Below are positions 53,839-63,560 of a DNA stretch of 64,000 bases, piece by piece; position 1 is the stretch's first letter; each line of letters begins with the position of its first letter. The notes under the pieces are model-generated. The model worked only from the letters and a program-made list of their open reading frames with translations, ran no database searches and was not told where the DNA came from. Both the position numbers and the translations under genes were made by a program. The stretch comes from Lapillicoccus jejuensis. GTDB taxonomy: Bacteria > Actinomycetota > Actinomycetes > Actinomycetales > Dermatophilaceae. The stretch lies in NCBI RefSeq assembly GCF_006715055.1, contig NZ_VFMN01000001.1, positions 992,001-1,056,000 on the forward strand. The letters are read 5' to 3'.

Positions 53839-55460
53839 GAGGCCGCCTCCCGGGCGTGGTCGGTGGGACCGGCAGCGGGCTCGGCTGCCGCGGCCTGCTC
53901 CTGCTCCGCGGCCCCGGCGATGAGGTCCATGATCGCGTCCTCGGAGATGTCGGCCCCGACGAGCGTGCCGAGCTGGGCGCCGTCGCGCAGGACGACGACG
54001 GAGTCGGAGCCCTCGACGACCTCCTCGAGCTCGGAGGAGATGAGCACGACGGCCATGCCCTTGGCCGCGAGCTCGGCGATGAGCTCCTGCACCTCCGCCT
54101 TGGCGCCGACGTCGATGCCACGGGTGGGCTCGTCGAGCAGCAGCACCTTCGGCTCGAGGCACAGCAGCCGGGCCAGCAGGACCTTCTGCTGGTTGCCGCC
54201 CGACAGCTCGGAGACGACCTGCTGCGGGCCGGAGGCCTTGATCCGCAGGCGTCGCATGAAGACCTCGACGATCTCGTCGAGCCGGCGGTCGTCGACGAAG
54301 CCCGCCCGGGTGATGTGCGGCAGCGCGGCCAGGCCGATGTTGTCGCGGATGGACAGGTCGGGGATGATCCCCTCCGCCTTGCGGTCCTCGGGCAGGAGGG
54401 CGACCTTGCGCCGCAGCCGCGAGGCCGGGCTCTGCCGGGTGAGGGGGCGACCGTCGACCTTGACCTCGCCCGAGTCCAGCGGCAGGGCACCGAAGATCGT
54501 CTTCACCGTCTCGCTGCGGCCCGAGCCGAGCAGCCCGGCCAGGCCGACGACCTCGCCGGGGCGCACGACGACGGAGACGTCGTCGAGCACGAGCCGGCGG
54601 CTGAGGTGGGTCGCCTCGAGGACGGGTGGGGCGTCGACGACGGGGGCGCGGCCGGAGAGCCGGGTGAGCCGGCCGTCGGTCAGCTCGGACGCGTCGCGAC
54701 CGAGCATCCGCGAGACCAGCTCGCGGCGGTTGGTCGACGCGGTCTCCCCGGTCCAGACCAGGTGGCCGTCGCGCAGGACGGTGATGGTGTCGCAGACGGC
54801 GAAGACCTCGTCGAGCTTGTGCGAGACGTAGACCACCGCGACGCCGTCGTCCTTGAGGACGCGGACGGCCTGCAGCAGGCTGTCGACCTCCTTGGGCTCG
54901 AGGGAGGACGTCGGCTCGTCCATGATGACGACGTCGGCGTCGGCCGAGACCGCCCTGGCCACGGCCACCATCTGCTGGACCCCGAGGCTGAACTCCCCCA
55001 GCCGTCGACGCGTGTCGACGGTGATGCCGAGACGGCCCAGGACGGCGGCCGACTCCGTGGCCATCCTCGCCAGGTCCAGGCGCCCCCAGCGGGTCAGCTC
55101 GTTGCCCAGGAAGAAGTTGCGCGCGACGGAGAGCTGGGGGGCCAGGTGCACCTCCTGGTAGATCGTCGCGATCCCGTCCTGCTGGGCGGACCGGGGGGAG
55201 GAGTAGGCGGTCTCCTCCCCCCGGTGGCGCACGGTGCCCGTGTCGGCCGTGTAGACGCCCGTCATCAGCTTGATGAGCGTCGACTTGCCCGCCCCGTTCT
55301 CCCCCACCAGGGCGTGGACCGACCCCGGCATGAGGTCGAGGCTCACGTCCTCGAGGGCCGCCACCCCGGCGAAGGACTTGCCGAGGTGACGGACCGCGAG
55401 GGTCGGGGTGGTGGTCGGGGTCGTGCCCGGGGTGGTGGTGACGGTGGGCGGGGCGGCCAA
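53835..55460 (-). CDS. Sugar ABC transporter ATP-binding protein (duplicated, AraG/YtfR type)
   Basis: The 541-residue protein has two ABC domains. The first has Walker A GENGAGKST, a degenerate signature SLGVQQM and Walker B VVIMDEPTSSLE. The second has the altered Walker A GLLGSGRSE usual for this family, signature LSGGNQQK and VLLLDEPTRGIDVG. It powers uptake through the two permeases. The start is a TTG with AGAGGA about seven bases upstream. The N-terminus is Thr/Pro-rich. Confidence 0.92.
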   Translation of the reverse strand: MAAPPTVTTTPGTTPTTTPTLAVRHLGKSFAGVAALEDVSLDLMPGSVHALVGENGAGKSTLIKLMTGVYTADTGTVRHRGEETAYSSPRSAQQDGIATIYQEVHLAPQLSVARNFFLGNELTRWGRLDLARMATESAAVLGRLGITVDTRRRLGEFSLGVQQMVAVARAVSADADVVIMDEPTSSLEPKEVDSLLQAVRVLKDDGVAVVYVSHKLDEVFAVCDTITVLRDGHLVWTGETASTNRRELVSRMLGRDASELTDGRLTRLSGRAPVVDAPPVLEATHLSRRLVLDDVSVVVRPGEVVGLAGLLGSGRSETVKTIFGALPLDSGEVKVDGRPLTRQSPASRLRRKVALLPEDRKAEGIIPDLSIRDNIGLAALPHITRAGFVDDRRLDEIVEVFMRRLRIKASGPQQVVSELSGGNQQKVLLARLLCLEPKVLLLDEPTRGIDVGAKAEVQELIAELAAKGMAVVLISSELEEVVEGSDSVVVLRDGAQLGTLVGADISEDAIMDLIAGAAEQEQAAAAEPAAGPTDHAREAAS

Positions 55461-55509
55461 CGTGGGTCCTCTCGTTCGATCTGGGCGGGGTGGCGGTGTC
55501 GCCTCGGCG

Positions 55510-56682
55510 TCAGTACGCCGTCCCGCTGTCGATCGCCTGCTGGGCGTTGGACTTGTCGTACTGGTTGTCGGTGGTGATCGTCACCGCAGGCGCGCCGTCC
55601 CCGTTGACGTAGGCCGAGAGCGCGGCCTGGGCGGCCGGTCCGAAGGCCGGGTTGGACTCGATGACGGCGTCGAAGTTGCCGTCGACGATGGCCTGCACCG
55701 CGCCCTTGGTCCCGTCGATGGAGACGATGTGCACCTTGTCGGTGCCCGCCTTGCCGGCGTCCTGGAGCGCAGCCAGCGCCCCGAGGCCCATCTCGTCGTT
55801 CTCGGCGTAGATCGCGTTGACCTCCGGGTGGGCGCGCAGCAGCGTCTCGGTGACGCTCTGCCCCTTCTCCCGGGTGAAGTCGGCGGTCTGCTTGAAGACG
55901 ACCTCGATGCCCGAGGCGTTCTTCTGCTTGAGCTCGTCGAGGAAGCCGGCGGTCCGGTCGTCGGTGACGTTGACGCCCGAGGCGCCGAGCAGGATGGCCA
56001 GCTTGGCCTGGCCGCCGGTGGCCTTGATCATCGCGTCCGCGGCGCGACGGCCCTGCTGGACGAAGTCGGAGCCCAGCTGGGGGCCGACGTCCTGGCAGCC
56101 GGTCACCCCGGTGATGTTGCGGTCGACCGGGATCATCGCGACCTTCTTGCTCTTGGCGTACGCGATGGCGTCGCCGAGACCGGTCGAGTTGATCGGCGAG
56201 AAGATGATCGCCTTCGCGCCCTTGTCGATCATGCCCTTGATGTCGGTGTTCTCCTGCTGGACGTTGGACTGCGCGTTCGTCGTCAGCAGCTTCCACCCCT
56301 TGGCCTTGGCCGTGTCGACCTGCGACTTTGTCGAGGCGATGCGGAAGGGGTTGGCCTCCTTCTCCGACTGGGCCCACCCGATGGTGTCCTTGGTGAAGTC
56401 GATCTTGCCGATGCCGAGGTCGGAGCCCTTGCACATCGGGCCGTACTGCGCCTCGACCCCCTCGGGCTTGGCAGTGGTCAGCAGCGTCGTCCCGCCGGCG
56501 GCGAGGATGGCGGCGGGCACGCCGTTCTGGGCCGTCCCGAGGGTCTCGGCGACGGTCGGGGCGGCGCCGCCGTTGCCGTCGCCGGAGGACGAGGTCGTCT
56601 GGCCGGTGGAGCACCCGGCGAGCGCGACGGCGAGGGCGACGGCGACGGCCGCACCCGCGGTGGTCTGGTGAACCGCGTTCAT
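55510..56682 (-). CDS. Sugar ABC transporter substrate-binding lipoprotein
   Basis: The 390-residue precursor has a lipoprotein signal peptide ending in LAGC with the lipidated cysteine at about residue 25. The mature part is a periplasmic-binding-protein fold of the RbsB/YtfQ type (NAQSNVQQENTDIKGMIDKG, IYAENDEMGLGAL, VSIDGTKGAVQAI). It would capture arabinose or an arabinose oligomer outside the membrane. First gene of the importer operon, with predicted operator 3 at its promoter. The gap of 49 bases to the ATPase gene is the largest in the operon. Confidence 0.9.
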   Translation of the reverse strand: MNAVHQTTAGAAVAVALAVALAGCSTGQTTSSSGDGNGGAAPTVAETLGTAQNGVPAAILAAGGTTLLTTAKPEGVEAQYGPMCKGSDLGIGKIDFTKDTIGWAQSEKEANPFRIASTKSQVDTAKAKGWKLLTTNAQSNVQQENTDIKGMIDKGAKAIIFSPINSTGLGDAIAYAKSKKVAMIPVDRNITGVTGCQDVGPQLGSDFVQQGRRAADAMIKATGGQAKLAILLGASGVNVTDDRTAGFLDELKQKNASGIEVVFKQTADFTREKGQSVTETLLRAHPEVNAIYAENDEMGLGALAALQDAGKAGTDKVHIVSIDGTKGAVQAIVDGNFDAVIESNPAFGPAAQAALSAYVNGDGAPAVTITTDNQYDKSNAQQAIDSGTAY

Positions 56683-56757
56683 GGTGGCTGGTCCTCTGCG
56701 TTGAGTGTTGGGCCGCGGGGCCACCACCGTGGTGACCCGACCGGCGGTCGACCGCCA

Positions 56758-56771
56758 GTGAGCGATCACAG
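56758..56771. promoter_or_regulatory. Predicted LacI operator 3 at the importer promoter
   Basis: GTGAGCGATCACAG, CG-centred, lies 76 bases upstream of the substrate-binding protein start and overlaps the likely -10/start region on the minus strand. It resembles a Crp half-site pair but has a spacer of four, not six. Confidence 0.65.
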
Positions 56772-56901
56772 TCGTCGGTGCGTGTCGGCGGCGTCAACCG
56801 CTTGCGCGCGTTGTTACCGAACCGCAACCTTGTAGGCGGCGTCCACCGTGAATGCGCTCGTGCGGAAGCGTTCTCAGACCACATCGCCAAAGGAGAGGGG
56901 G

Positions 56902-56929
56902 TTGACAGCAAGGGTCGCGTCCCTATGCT
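56902..56929 (+). promoter_or_regulatory. araBDA promoter
   Basis: TTGACA (56902-56907) and TATGCT (56924-56929) are separated by 16 bases, the best sigma-70-type promoter in the window. Transcription should start near 56936. Confidence 0.75.
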
Positions 56930-56936
56930 GGGCGCC

Positions 56937-56951
56937 TGTTCACGCTAACAA
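56937..56951. promoter_or_regulatory. Predicted LacI operator 4 at the araBDA start
   Basis: TGTTCACGCTAACAA, CG-centred, begins at the predicted +1 position, a classic roadblock/repressor location. Confidence 0.7.
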
Positions 56952-56990
56952 CCTCGTCGTCGCCGACGGGGCCGAGCTCTGGGAGCACAG

Positions 56991-58673
56991 GTGTCACGCG
57001 ACGATGCGGTGGTGGTGGGGGTCGACTTCGGCACCCTGTCCGGGCGGGCGGTCGCCGTCCGGGTGGCCGACGGGGCCGAGCTCGGCTCGGCGGTCCACGA
57101 CTACCCGCACGCGGTGCTCGAGCAGGTGCTGCCGGCCTCGGGCCGTCCGCTCCCGAGCGAGTGGGCGCTCCAGGTGCCCGAGGACTACCGGGAGGTGCTG
57201 CGGGTCGCCGTACCGGCGGCCCTGCGCGCGGCGGGGGTGGACCCGTCCCGGGTCATCGGCATCGCCACGGACTTCACCGCCTGCACCGTGCTGCCCGTGA
57301 CGCAGGACGGGGTGCCGCTGAACGAGCTGGCCGCCTTCGCCGACCGCCCGCACGCCTACGTCAAGCTGTGGAAGCACCACGCCGCGCAGCCGCAGGCGAG
57401 CCGCATCACCGAGCTGGCCCGCGAGCGCGGCGAGGCGTGGCTCCCGCGCTACGGCGGGCTCATCAGCAGCGAGTGGCAGTTCGCCAAGGCGCTGCAGGTG
57501 CTCCAGGAGGACCCCGAGGTCTACGCCGCGATGCGCTACTGGGTGGAGGCGGCCGACTGGGTCGTCTGGCAGCTGTGCGGCTCCTACGTGCGCAACACCT
57601 GCACGTCCGGCTACAAGGGGATCCTCCAGGACGGGCACCACCCGGGCGAGGACTTCTGCCGCGCCCTCGACCCCGGCTTCGCGACCTTCGTCGCCGACAA
57701 GCTCGAGCACCCGCTCGGCCGGCTCGGCGACGCGGCCGGCACCCTCACGGCCGAGGCGGCCCGCTGGACGGGCCTGCCCGAGGGGATCGCCGTGGCCGTC
57801 GGCAACGTCGACGCGCACGTCTCCGCGCCCGCCGCCCAGGCCGTCGAGCCCGGGCAGATGGTCGCCATCATGGGCACCTCGACCTGCCACGTGATGAACG
57901 GCAGCGAGCTGCACGAGGTCCCCGGCATGTGCGGGGTCGTCGACGGCGGCATCGTCCCGGGGCTGTTCGGCTACGAGGCGGGCCAGTCGGGGGTCGGCGA
58001 CATCTTCGGTTGGTTTGTCGACCGCGCCGTCCCCGGGGAGTACGAGGCCCGGGCCCGGGCCGAGGGCCGCAGCGTCCACGAGCTGCTCACCGACCTCGCC
58101 GCGCAGCAGGAGCCGGGCGAGCACGGGCTGGTCGCCCTCGACTGGCACTCGGGCAACCGCTCGCCGCTCGTCGACCACCACCTCACCGGCGTCCTCGTCG
58201 GCCTCACCCTCGCCACCCGGCCCGAGGACGTCTACCGGGCCCTCATCGAGGCCACGGCCTACGGCGCCCGGCTGATCGTCGAGACGTTCACCGAGCACGG
58301 CGTGCCCGTCGAGGAGCTCGTCGTCACCGGGGGCCTGCGCAAGAACCCGCTGGTCATGCAGGTCTACGCCGACGTGCTGGGCATGCCGCTGTCGGTGTGC
58401 GACTCCGACCAGGGGCCGGCGCTCGGGTCGGCCATCCACGCGGCCGTCGCGGCGGGCGCCTACCCGGACATCCGCAAGGCGGCCGCGGCCATGGGGCGTC
58501 GTACGGAGGCGGCGTGGGTGCCCGACCCGGACCGCCACGCGACGTACGACCTGCTCTACGCGGAGTACCGGCGGCTCGTCGACCACTTCGGCGACCCCCG
58601 CGACAACCCCCTGCACCGGCTCGGCGACCTGCGCCGGACGGCGCTGTCGCGCCGCGGGGCCGGTGCCCGGTGA
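56991..58673 (+). CDS. araB: Ribulokinase
   Basis: The 560-residue FGGY-family kinase phosphorylates L-ribulose to L-ribulose 5-phosphate with ATP. It has the N-terminal GVDFGTLSGRAVAVR, the central TDFTACTVLP and the C-terminal ATP-site stretch VVTGGLRKNPLVMQVYADVLG. Length matches AraB (about 560). The GTG has GGGAG five bases upstream and a leader of about 55 bases carrying operator 4. First gene of araB-araD-araA-galM. Confidence 0.95.
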   Translation: MSRDDAVVVGVDFGTLSGRAVAVRVADGAELGSAVHDYPHAVLEQVLPASGRPLPSEWALQVPEDYREVLRVAVPAALRAAGVDPSRVIGIATDFTACTVLPVTQDGVPLNELAAFADRPHAYVKLWKHHAAQPQASRITELARERGEAWLPRYGGLISSEWQFAKALQVLQEDPEVYAAMRYWVEAADWVVWQLCGSYVRNTCTSGYKGILQDGHHPGEDFCRALDPGFATFVADKLEHPLGRLGDAAGTLTAEAARWTGLPEGIAVAVGNVDAHVSAPAAQAVEPGQMVAIMGTSTCHVMNGSELHEVPGMCGVVDGGIVPGLFGYEAGQSGVGDIFGWFVDRAVPGEYEARARAEGRSVHELLTDLAAQQEPGEHGLVALDWHSGNRSPLVDHHLTGVLVGLTLATRPEDVYRALIEATAYGARLIVETFTEHGVPVEELVVTGGLRKNPLVMQVYADVLGMPLSVCDSDQGPALGSAIHAAVAAGAYPDIRKAAAAMGRRTEAAWVPDPDRHATYDLLYAEYRRLVDHFGDPRDNPLHRLGDLRRTALSRRGAGAR

Positions 58674-59359
58674 CCGCCACGCTGCCCGGTCACCTGGACC
58701 ACCTCACCGACCGCGTCGCCGCGCTGCGGCAGGAGACGGCCGCATTGCACGCCCACCTGCCCGGCAACGGCCTCGTCGTCTGGACCGCGGGCAACGTCTC
58801 GCAGCGCCTGCCCGGCACGGACCTGTTCGCCATCAAGGGCTCCGGCGTCCCGTACGACGACCTGACCGCCGACGACATGGTCGTCTGCGACCTCGACGGG
58901 CGCGTCGTCCTCGGCGACCGCGCGCCCTCGTCGGACACCGACGCCCACGCGTACGTCTACCGGCACCGGTCCGACGTCGGCGGGCAGGTGCACACCCACT
59001 CGACCTACGCGACGGCGTGGGCGGCCCGCGGCGAGCCCATCCCGTGCGTGCTGACGATGATGGCCGACGAGTTCGGCGGCGAGATCCCCGTCGGCCCGTT
59101 CGCGCTCATCGGCGACGACAGCATCGGCCGCGGGATCGTCGCGACCCTGCAGCACTCGCGCTCCCCGGCCGTGCTCATGCAGAACCACGGCGTCTTCACC
59201 GTCGGCCGGACCGGCCGGGCCGCCGTCAAGGCGGCCGTGATGTGCGAGGACGTCGCCCGCACCGTCCACGTCGCCCGCCAGCTCGGCTCTCCGCTGCCCA
59301 TCGCGGCGGACGACGTCGACCGGCTCTTCGACCGCTACCAGCACGCCTACGGGCAGTGA
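58670..59359 (+). CDS. araD: L-ribulose-5-phosphate 4-epimerase
   Basis: The 229-residue class II aldolase-fold enzyme converts L-ribulose 5-phosphate to D-xylulose 5-phosphate, which enters the pentose phosphate pathway. Zinc ligands are in [12 protein letters not shown] and QNHGVF; the phosphate/substrate loop is GNVSQR and [13 protein letters not shown] 58670 overlaps the araB stop (GTGA). Confidence 0.95.
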   Translation: MTATLPGHLDHLTDRVAALRQETAALHAHLPGNGLVVWTAGNVSQRLPGTDLFAIKGSGVPYDDLTADDMVVCDLDGRVVLGDRAPSSDTDAHAYVYRHRSDVGGQVHTHSTYATAWAARGEPIPCVLTMMADEFGGEIPVGPFALIGDDSIGRGIVATLQHSRSPAVLMQNHGVFTVGRTGRAAVKAAVMCEDVARTVHVARQLGSPLPIAADDVDRLFDRYQHAYGQ

Positions 59360-59417
59360 CCCGGACCGACCCGCCCACCACCTCCTCCCCGACCTCTTCC
59401 CCGGAAGGCACCTCGCG

Positions 59418-60944
59418 ATGACCACCAGTCCCTCCCCCGCCACGCCCGGCTCCGCCCCCCAGGTCTGGTTCCTCACGGGGAGCCAGGGCCTCTACGGCGA
59501 GGAGACGCTCGCCCAGGTCGAGCGCCAGTCGCGCGCCGTCGCCGCGGTCGTCGCCGACGCCCCGGGCCTGCCGGTGCAGGTGGTCTGGAAGCCGGTGCTC
59601 ACCAGCGCCGACGCGATCCGCCGCGCCCTCGTCGACGCCAACGGCGACGACGCCTGCGTCGGGGTCGTCGCCTGGATGCACACCTTCTCGCCGGCCAAGA
59701 TGTGGATCAGCGGCCTCGACGCGCTGCGCAAGCCGCTGCTGCACCTGCACACCCAGGCCGACGCGTCGCTGCCCTGGGGGTCCATCGACATGAACTTCAT
59801 GAACCTCAACCAGGCCGCCCACGGCGACCGCGAGTTCGGTTTCGTCCAGACGCGCCTGCGCGTGCCGCGCACGACGGTCGCCGGTCACGCCGGCGACGCC
59901 CGCACGCGCGGTCTCGTCGAGTCATGGGCCCGCGCGGCCCTCGGCGTCGCCGAGCTGCGACGCCTCCGGCTGGCCCGGTTCGGCGACAACATGCGCGACG
60001 TCGCCGTCACCGAGGGCGACAAGGTCGAGGCCGAGCTGCGCTTCGGCACGTCCGTCAACACGTACGGCGTCAACGACCTCGTCGCGCTCGTCGACGCCGT
60101 CGAGGAGACCGAGGTCGACGTCCTGGTCAAGGAGTACGCCGACGCGTACGCCGTCGCGCCCGAGCTGCTGCCGGGCGGCGAGCGGCACGGGTCGCTCCGC
60201 TACGCCGCGCAGATCGAGGCCGGGCTGCGCCGCTTCCTCACCGGGGGCGGGTTCGGGGCCTTCACGACGAACTTCGAGGACCTCGGCGGGCTGCGCCAGC
60301 TGCCCGGGCTCGCCGTGCAGCGGCTCATGGCCGACGGCTACGGCTTCGGCGGCGAGGGCGACTGGAAGACCTCGGTCCTGCTGCGCACCCTCAAGACCGT
60401 CGGCGCCGGACGGCCGGGCGGCACCTCGTTCATGGAGGACTACACGTACCACCTGGGCCCGGGGCCCCAGCGGATCCTCGGGGCCCACATGCTCGAGGTC
60501 TGCCCGAGCATCGCGGCCGAGCGGCCGACGGTGGAGATCCACCCGCTGGGGATCGGCGCCCGCGAGGACCCGGTCCGGATGCGGTTCACCGCCGCGCCCG
60601 GCGAGGGCCTCGTCGTCGGCATGTGCGACCTCGGCGAGCGCTTCCGGCTGGTGGGCAACGGGATCCGCGTCGTCGAGCCCGACGAGGAGCTGACCAGCCT
60701 GCCCGTCGCCGCGGCGGTGTGGGAGCCCCAGCCCGACCTGCCGACCTCCGCCGAGTGCTGGCTCATGGCCGGTGGGCCGCACCACACCGTGCTGAGCACC
60801 CAGGTCGGCCCCGACACGCTGCACCAGCTCGCCGAGCTGCTGCGCACCGAGCTGGTCTTCATCGACGACACGACGACCCGCCGCGACTTCACCGACCGGC
60901 TGCGCTGGAACGCCGCCTACCAGCGCCTCTCGCTGCCGCTGTGA
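59418..60944 (+). CDS. araA: L-arabinose isomerase
   Basis: The 508-residue enzyme converts L-arabinose to L-ribulose using Mn2+. It starts with [16 protein letters not shown] and carries the metal-site glutamates in TTNFEDL and the [14 protein letters not shown] region, plus FMEDYTYHL. Length matches the family (about 500). GGAAGG precedes the ATG by about nine bases, 58 bases after araD. Confidence 0.96.
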   Translation: MTTSPSPATPGSAPQVWFLTGSQGLYGEETLAQVERQSRAVAAVVADAPGLPVQVVWKPVLTSADAIRRALVDANGDDACVGVVAWMHTFSPAKMWISGLDALRKPLLHLHTQADASLPWGSIDMNFMNLNQAAHGDREFGFVQTRLRVPRTTVAGHAGDARTRGLVESWARAALGVAELRRLRLARFGDNMRDVAVTEGDKVEAELRFGTSVNTYGVNDLVALVDAVEETEVDVLVKEYADAYAVAPELLPGGERHGSLRYAAQIEAGLRRFLTGGGFGAFTTNFEDLGGLRQLPGLAVQRLMADGYGFGGEGDWKTSVLLRTLKTVGAGRPGGTSFMEDYTYHLGPGPQRILGAHMLEVCPSIAAERPTVEIHPLGIGAREDPVRMRFTAAPGEGLVVGMCDLGERFRLVGNGIRVVEPDEELTSLPVAAAVWEPQPDLPTSAECWLMAGGPHHTVLSTQVGPDTLHQLAELLRTELVFIDDTTTRRDFTDRLRWNAAYQRLSLPL

Positions 60945-61939
60945 GCGACGCGACCGCGGTCCTGCGCAGCGCGGACCTCGAGGTGGAGGTCCTCCCCCGC
61001 GGCGCCACCCTGCACCGCGTGCGGGTCCGCGCCCTCGAGGACCGGGACGTCGTCCTCGGCCACGCCGACCTCGACCGGGTCGGCGTCGACCCGGGCTACC
61101 TCGGGGCCAGCGTCGGCCGCTACGCCAACCGGATCCGCGACGGCCGCGTCGTCATCGACGGCCACGAGCACCGGCTCACGACCAACGAGGGCCCGCACAC
61201 CCTGCACGGCGGGGTCGTCGGGCTCGACCGGCACGACTGGACCGTCGAGGCGGCCGACGACGCCGAGGTGGTGCTGTCCACGGTGAGCGAGGACGGCGAC
61301 CAGGGCTTCCCCGGACGGCTGGAGGTCCGGGCGACGTACCGGCTGCAGGGTCCGCGCCTGTCGGTGACGTACGACGCCGTCACCGACGCCCCGACGCCGG
61401 TGGGGCTGGCCAGCCACGTCTACTGGAACCTGCGCGGCGAGGGCTCGGGCTCGGTCCACGACCACCGCCTCGGGGTGGCGGCCCGCGCCGTCGTCGAGGT
61501 CGACGACGCGCTGCTGCCGACCGGCCGGTTGCTGCCCACCCGCGGCACCCCGTTCGACCTGGCCGGCCCCCGAGCGGTCGGCGAGGTCGTCGCCGCCGAC
61601 CACCCGCAGCTGCGGGCGGCCGGCGGCCTCGACCACTGCTACGTGCTCGACCAGGGCCGCGACGGCCGGGTCCGACCGGTCGCGACCCTGGCCGTCGACG
61701 ACCTGCGGCTGGTCCTCGCCACGGACCAGCCGGGGCTGCAGGTCTACGCGGGTGGGCAGCTGGACGGGACGTCGTACGGCTGGGCCTCGGTGCGCTACAC
61801 GGCCGGAGCCGGCATCGCCCTCGAGGCCCAGTCGCTGCCCGACGCCCCGAACCAGCCGACCTTCCCCCCGGCCGTGCTGCGCCCGGGCGGGCGCTACGTC
61901 GCCACGACGGCCTGGACCCTCGAGCCGTCACCCGCCTGA
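60941..61939 (+). CDS. galM: Aldose 1-epimerase
   Basis: The 332-residue protein has GalM motifs: [19 protein letters not shown] with the catalytic histidine, SHVYWNLRG with the second histidine and [12 protein letters not shown] with the catalytic glutamate. It interconverts alpha and beta anomers, here presumably of arabinose taken up or released by GH51, to feed AraA. GTG overlaps the araA stop (GTGA), so it belongs to the operon. Its last 46 bases overlap the converging stress-protein gene. Confidence 0.92.
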   Translation: MSDATAVLRSADLEVEVLPRGATLHRVRVRALEDRDVVLGHADLDRVGVDPGYLGASVGRYANRIRDGRVVIDGHEHRLTTNEGPHTLHGGVVGLDRHDWTVEAADDAEVVLSTVSEDGDQGFPGRLEVRATYRLQGPRLSVTYDAVTDAPTPVGLASHVYWNLRGEGSGSVHDHRLGVAARAVVEVDDALLPTGRLLPTRGTPFDLAGPRAVGEVVAADHPQLRAAGGLDHCYVLDQGRDGRVRPVATLAVDDLRLVLATDQPGLQVYAGGQLDGTSYGWASVRYTAGAGIALEAQSLPDAPNQPTFPPAVLRPGGRYVATTAWTLEPSPA

Positions 61940-62832
61940 GCCGTGTCCCGGGGGCGGACGACCGCGACCGGGACCGGCGAGCGACGCAGCACGGCCTGGC
62001 TGACCGAGCCGAGCAGGAGCCCCCGCACGTCGCCCCAGCCGTGGCTGCCGACGACGAGGAGCTCGGCCTGGTCGGCCTCCGCCAGCAGCGCCTCGACCGG
62101 CGACCACTGACGCACCCGCACCCGGACCGGGACGTCGGGCAGCCGCTCGCGCCAGCCGGCGATGGCGGTCCAGGTGAGCATGTCCTCCTCCTGGGCGGCG
62201 GCCCGCCAGCGCGTCTCGATCGGTCCAGGCGGCGGCACCGTGCGCTCGGGGTCCCACCCGTGCAGCACGGTGAGCGCGACCCCGCGGGCGTCGGCCTGGG
62301 CGAAGGCGTAGCCGACCGCCTCCGCCGAGACCGGCGAGCCGTCCACCCCGACGACGACGTGCCGCGGCGTCTCCGGCGCGAGCACCCGCGGCGCCTCGCG
62401 GACGACGACCACCGGGCACCCCGCCCCGGCGGCCACCGACTGCGAGACCGACCCCATGAGCAGGGTCGCGAGGCGCCCGCGACCGTGCGAGCCGACGACG
62501 ACCGTGTCGGCCACCCGGGACACCTCGGTCAGCGGGGCGGCGGGCGAGGCCGCCGCCAGGTAGGCGGTGGTGCGGCGCACCTCCACCGACGGGGCCCGCT
62601 CGGCCACCCGGGCGGCCGCCCGGTCCAGCACGGGCCCGAGGGACTCGGTGGCCGGCAGCAGCGCGATCGCGCCGGCCATGGGGTCGCTGTAGAGCGGCGC
62701 GGGGGCCGCGAGCAGCAGCAGCGGCCGGTGCCGGCGGGCCGCGTCGTCGGCGGCCCAGTCGAGGGCCGCGTCGCTCGACCCGTCCGGGTCGATCCCGACG
62801 ACGACGGCGCCGGTGGCCGGGTGGGTGGTCAT
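61894..62832 (-). CDS. Tandem universal stress protein
   Basis: The 312-residue protein has two Usp domains (about 8-150 and 158-300), each with the ATP-binding motif: GSHGRGRLATLLMGSVSQSV and GSHGWGDVRGLLLGSVSQAV. Such proteins bind ATP and are induced under stress or dormancy. It follows the DoxX-like gene by an ATGA overlap, and its 3' end overlaps galM tail-to-tail by 46 bases, so no terminator separates the two operons. Confidence 0.92.
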   Translation of the reverse strand: MTTHPATGAVVVGIDPDGSSDAALDWAADDAARRHRPLLLLAAPAPLYSDPMAGAIALLPATESLGPVLDRAAARVAERAPSVEVRRTTAYLAAASPAAPLTEVSRVADTVVVGSHGRGRLATLLMGSVSQSVAAGAGCPVVVVREAPRVLAPETPRHVVVGVDGSPVSAEAVGYAFAQADARGVALTVLHGWDPERTVPPPGPIETRWRAAAQEEDMLTWTAIAGWRERLPDVPVRVRVRQWSPVEALLAEADQAELLVVGSHGWGDVRGLLLGSVSQAVLRRSPVPVAVVRPRDTAQAGDGSRVQAVVAT

Positions 62833-63422
62833 CGCAGCACCGGGTGACGTCGCACCGGCGCGAGGCGCGACCACCACCCACCCAGGCCCCAGGTCCGCCC
62901 CGCGTCGAGCGCCGCGAGGAGGACGAGGACCAGCGCGTCGACGAGGTGGTCGTCGAGCACCGGGTTGTTCGCGGGCGGCAGCGTCGAGGCCCACATCATC
63001 ACCAGCAGCAGGGATCCGGCCGCGGCGACCGGGCGCAGGGCGACGCCGAGGACGAGCCCGAGGCCGATGCCGAGCAGGCCCAGCATGAAGAGCCAGTCGA
63101 CGACGGCGTGGCCGGCGAGGGCGTGGTACGCCGACGCGAACGGGCCGCTCGCGTGCGTGAGGAAACCGCTGGTCGGCGAGGCGCCGTGCACCCACGCCGC
63201 GTCGCCGTACGTCGTGGTCACCCCGGTCACGGGGTTCTTGCCCGTGTCGTGGCCGAGGGCGAGCAGCTTGTCCAGGAAGGCCCACAGGAAGATGCTTCCC
63301 AGGACCAGGCGGGTGAGGGCGGCGGTGCGGCGGACCACGGCCCCGGACCAGGTCGTCGTCACGAGGGCGACGGGCCGCTCGGTGGTGCTGTGCCGGGGCG
63401 CACGCCCCGAGATGGTGGACAT
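62829..63422 (-). CDS. DoxX-like membrane protein
   Basis: The 197-residue protein has four membrane helices. The N-terminal LTRLVLGSIFLWAFLDKLLALG and the LLGIGLGLVLGV segment resemble DoxX/thiosulfate:quinone oxidoreductase large-subunit proteins. Role uncertain; mycobacterial DoxX is linked to oxidative stress complexes. AGAGGAGGT precedes the ATG. First gene of a pair with the stress protein. Confidence 0.8.
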   Translation of the reverse strand: MSTISGRAPRHSTTERPVALVTTTWSGAVVRRTAALTRLVLGSIFLWAFLDKLLALGHDTGKNPVTGVTTTYGDAAWVHGASPTSGFLTHASGPFASAYHALAGHAVVDWLFMLGLLGIGLGLVLGVALRPVAAAGSLLLVMMWASTLPPANNPVLDDHLVDALVLVLLAALDAGRTWGLGGWWSRLAPVRRHPVLR

Positions 63423-63560
63423 GGTGACCTCCTCTGTTCGGCGGCCCGGGCTCCCGGGCCGACACCTCCACGCTGCTCCCGAGCGGCGCCGGCGCCCAGG
63501 GACCTCGGTCCCCGTCCGTCCCGGACCCTGGTCGCCGATCGGACCTTCCGGGCGCGCGGC
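63423..63560. other. Short intergenic region
   Basis: Between the DoxX-like gene and the PPOX-type gene. It should hold the promoter of the DoxX-Usp pair; the stretch GGTCCGATCGGCGACC (rc of 63529-63544) is partly symmetrical. No gene seen. Confidence 0.4.

Larger units (their letters stand above)
56683..56990. other. Divergent control region of importer and araBDA
   Basis: These 308 bases hold both divergent promoters. Operator 3 (56758-56771) overlaps the importer promoter, whose -35 may be TTGACG at 56797-56792 on the minus strand. The araB promoter with operator 4 is at 56902-56951. An 18-base stretch at 56962-56979 is repeated exactly in the araB coding sequence at 57066-57083. Confidence 0.7.

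Noticed and set aside
56758-56771. Crp/GlxR site at the importer promoter
   Set aside because: GTGA and TCAC arms are separated by four bases, not the six of the Crp consensus, and the site matches the other three predicted LacI operators better.
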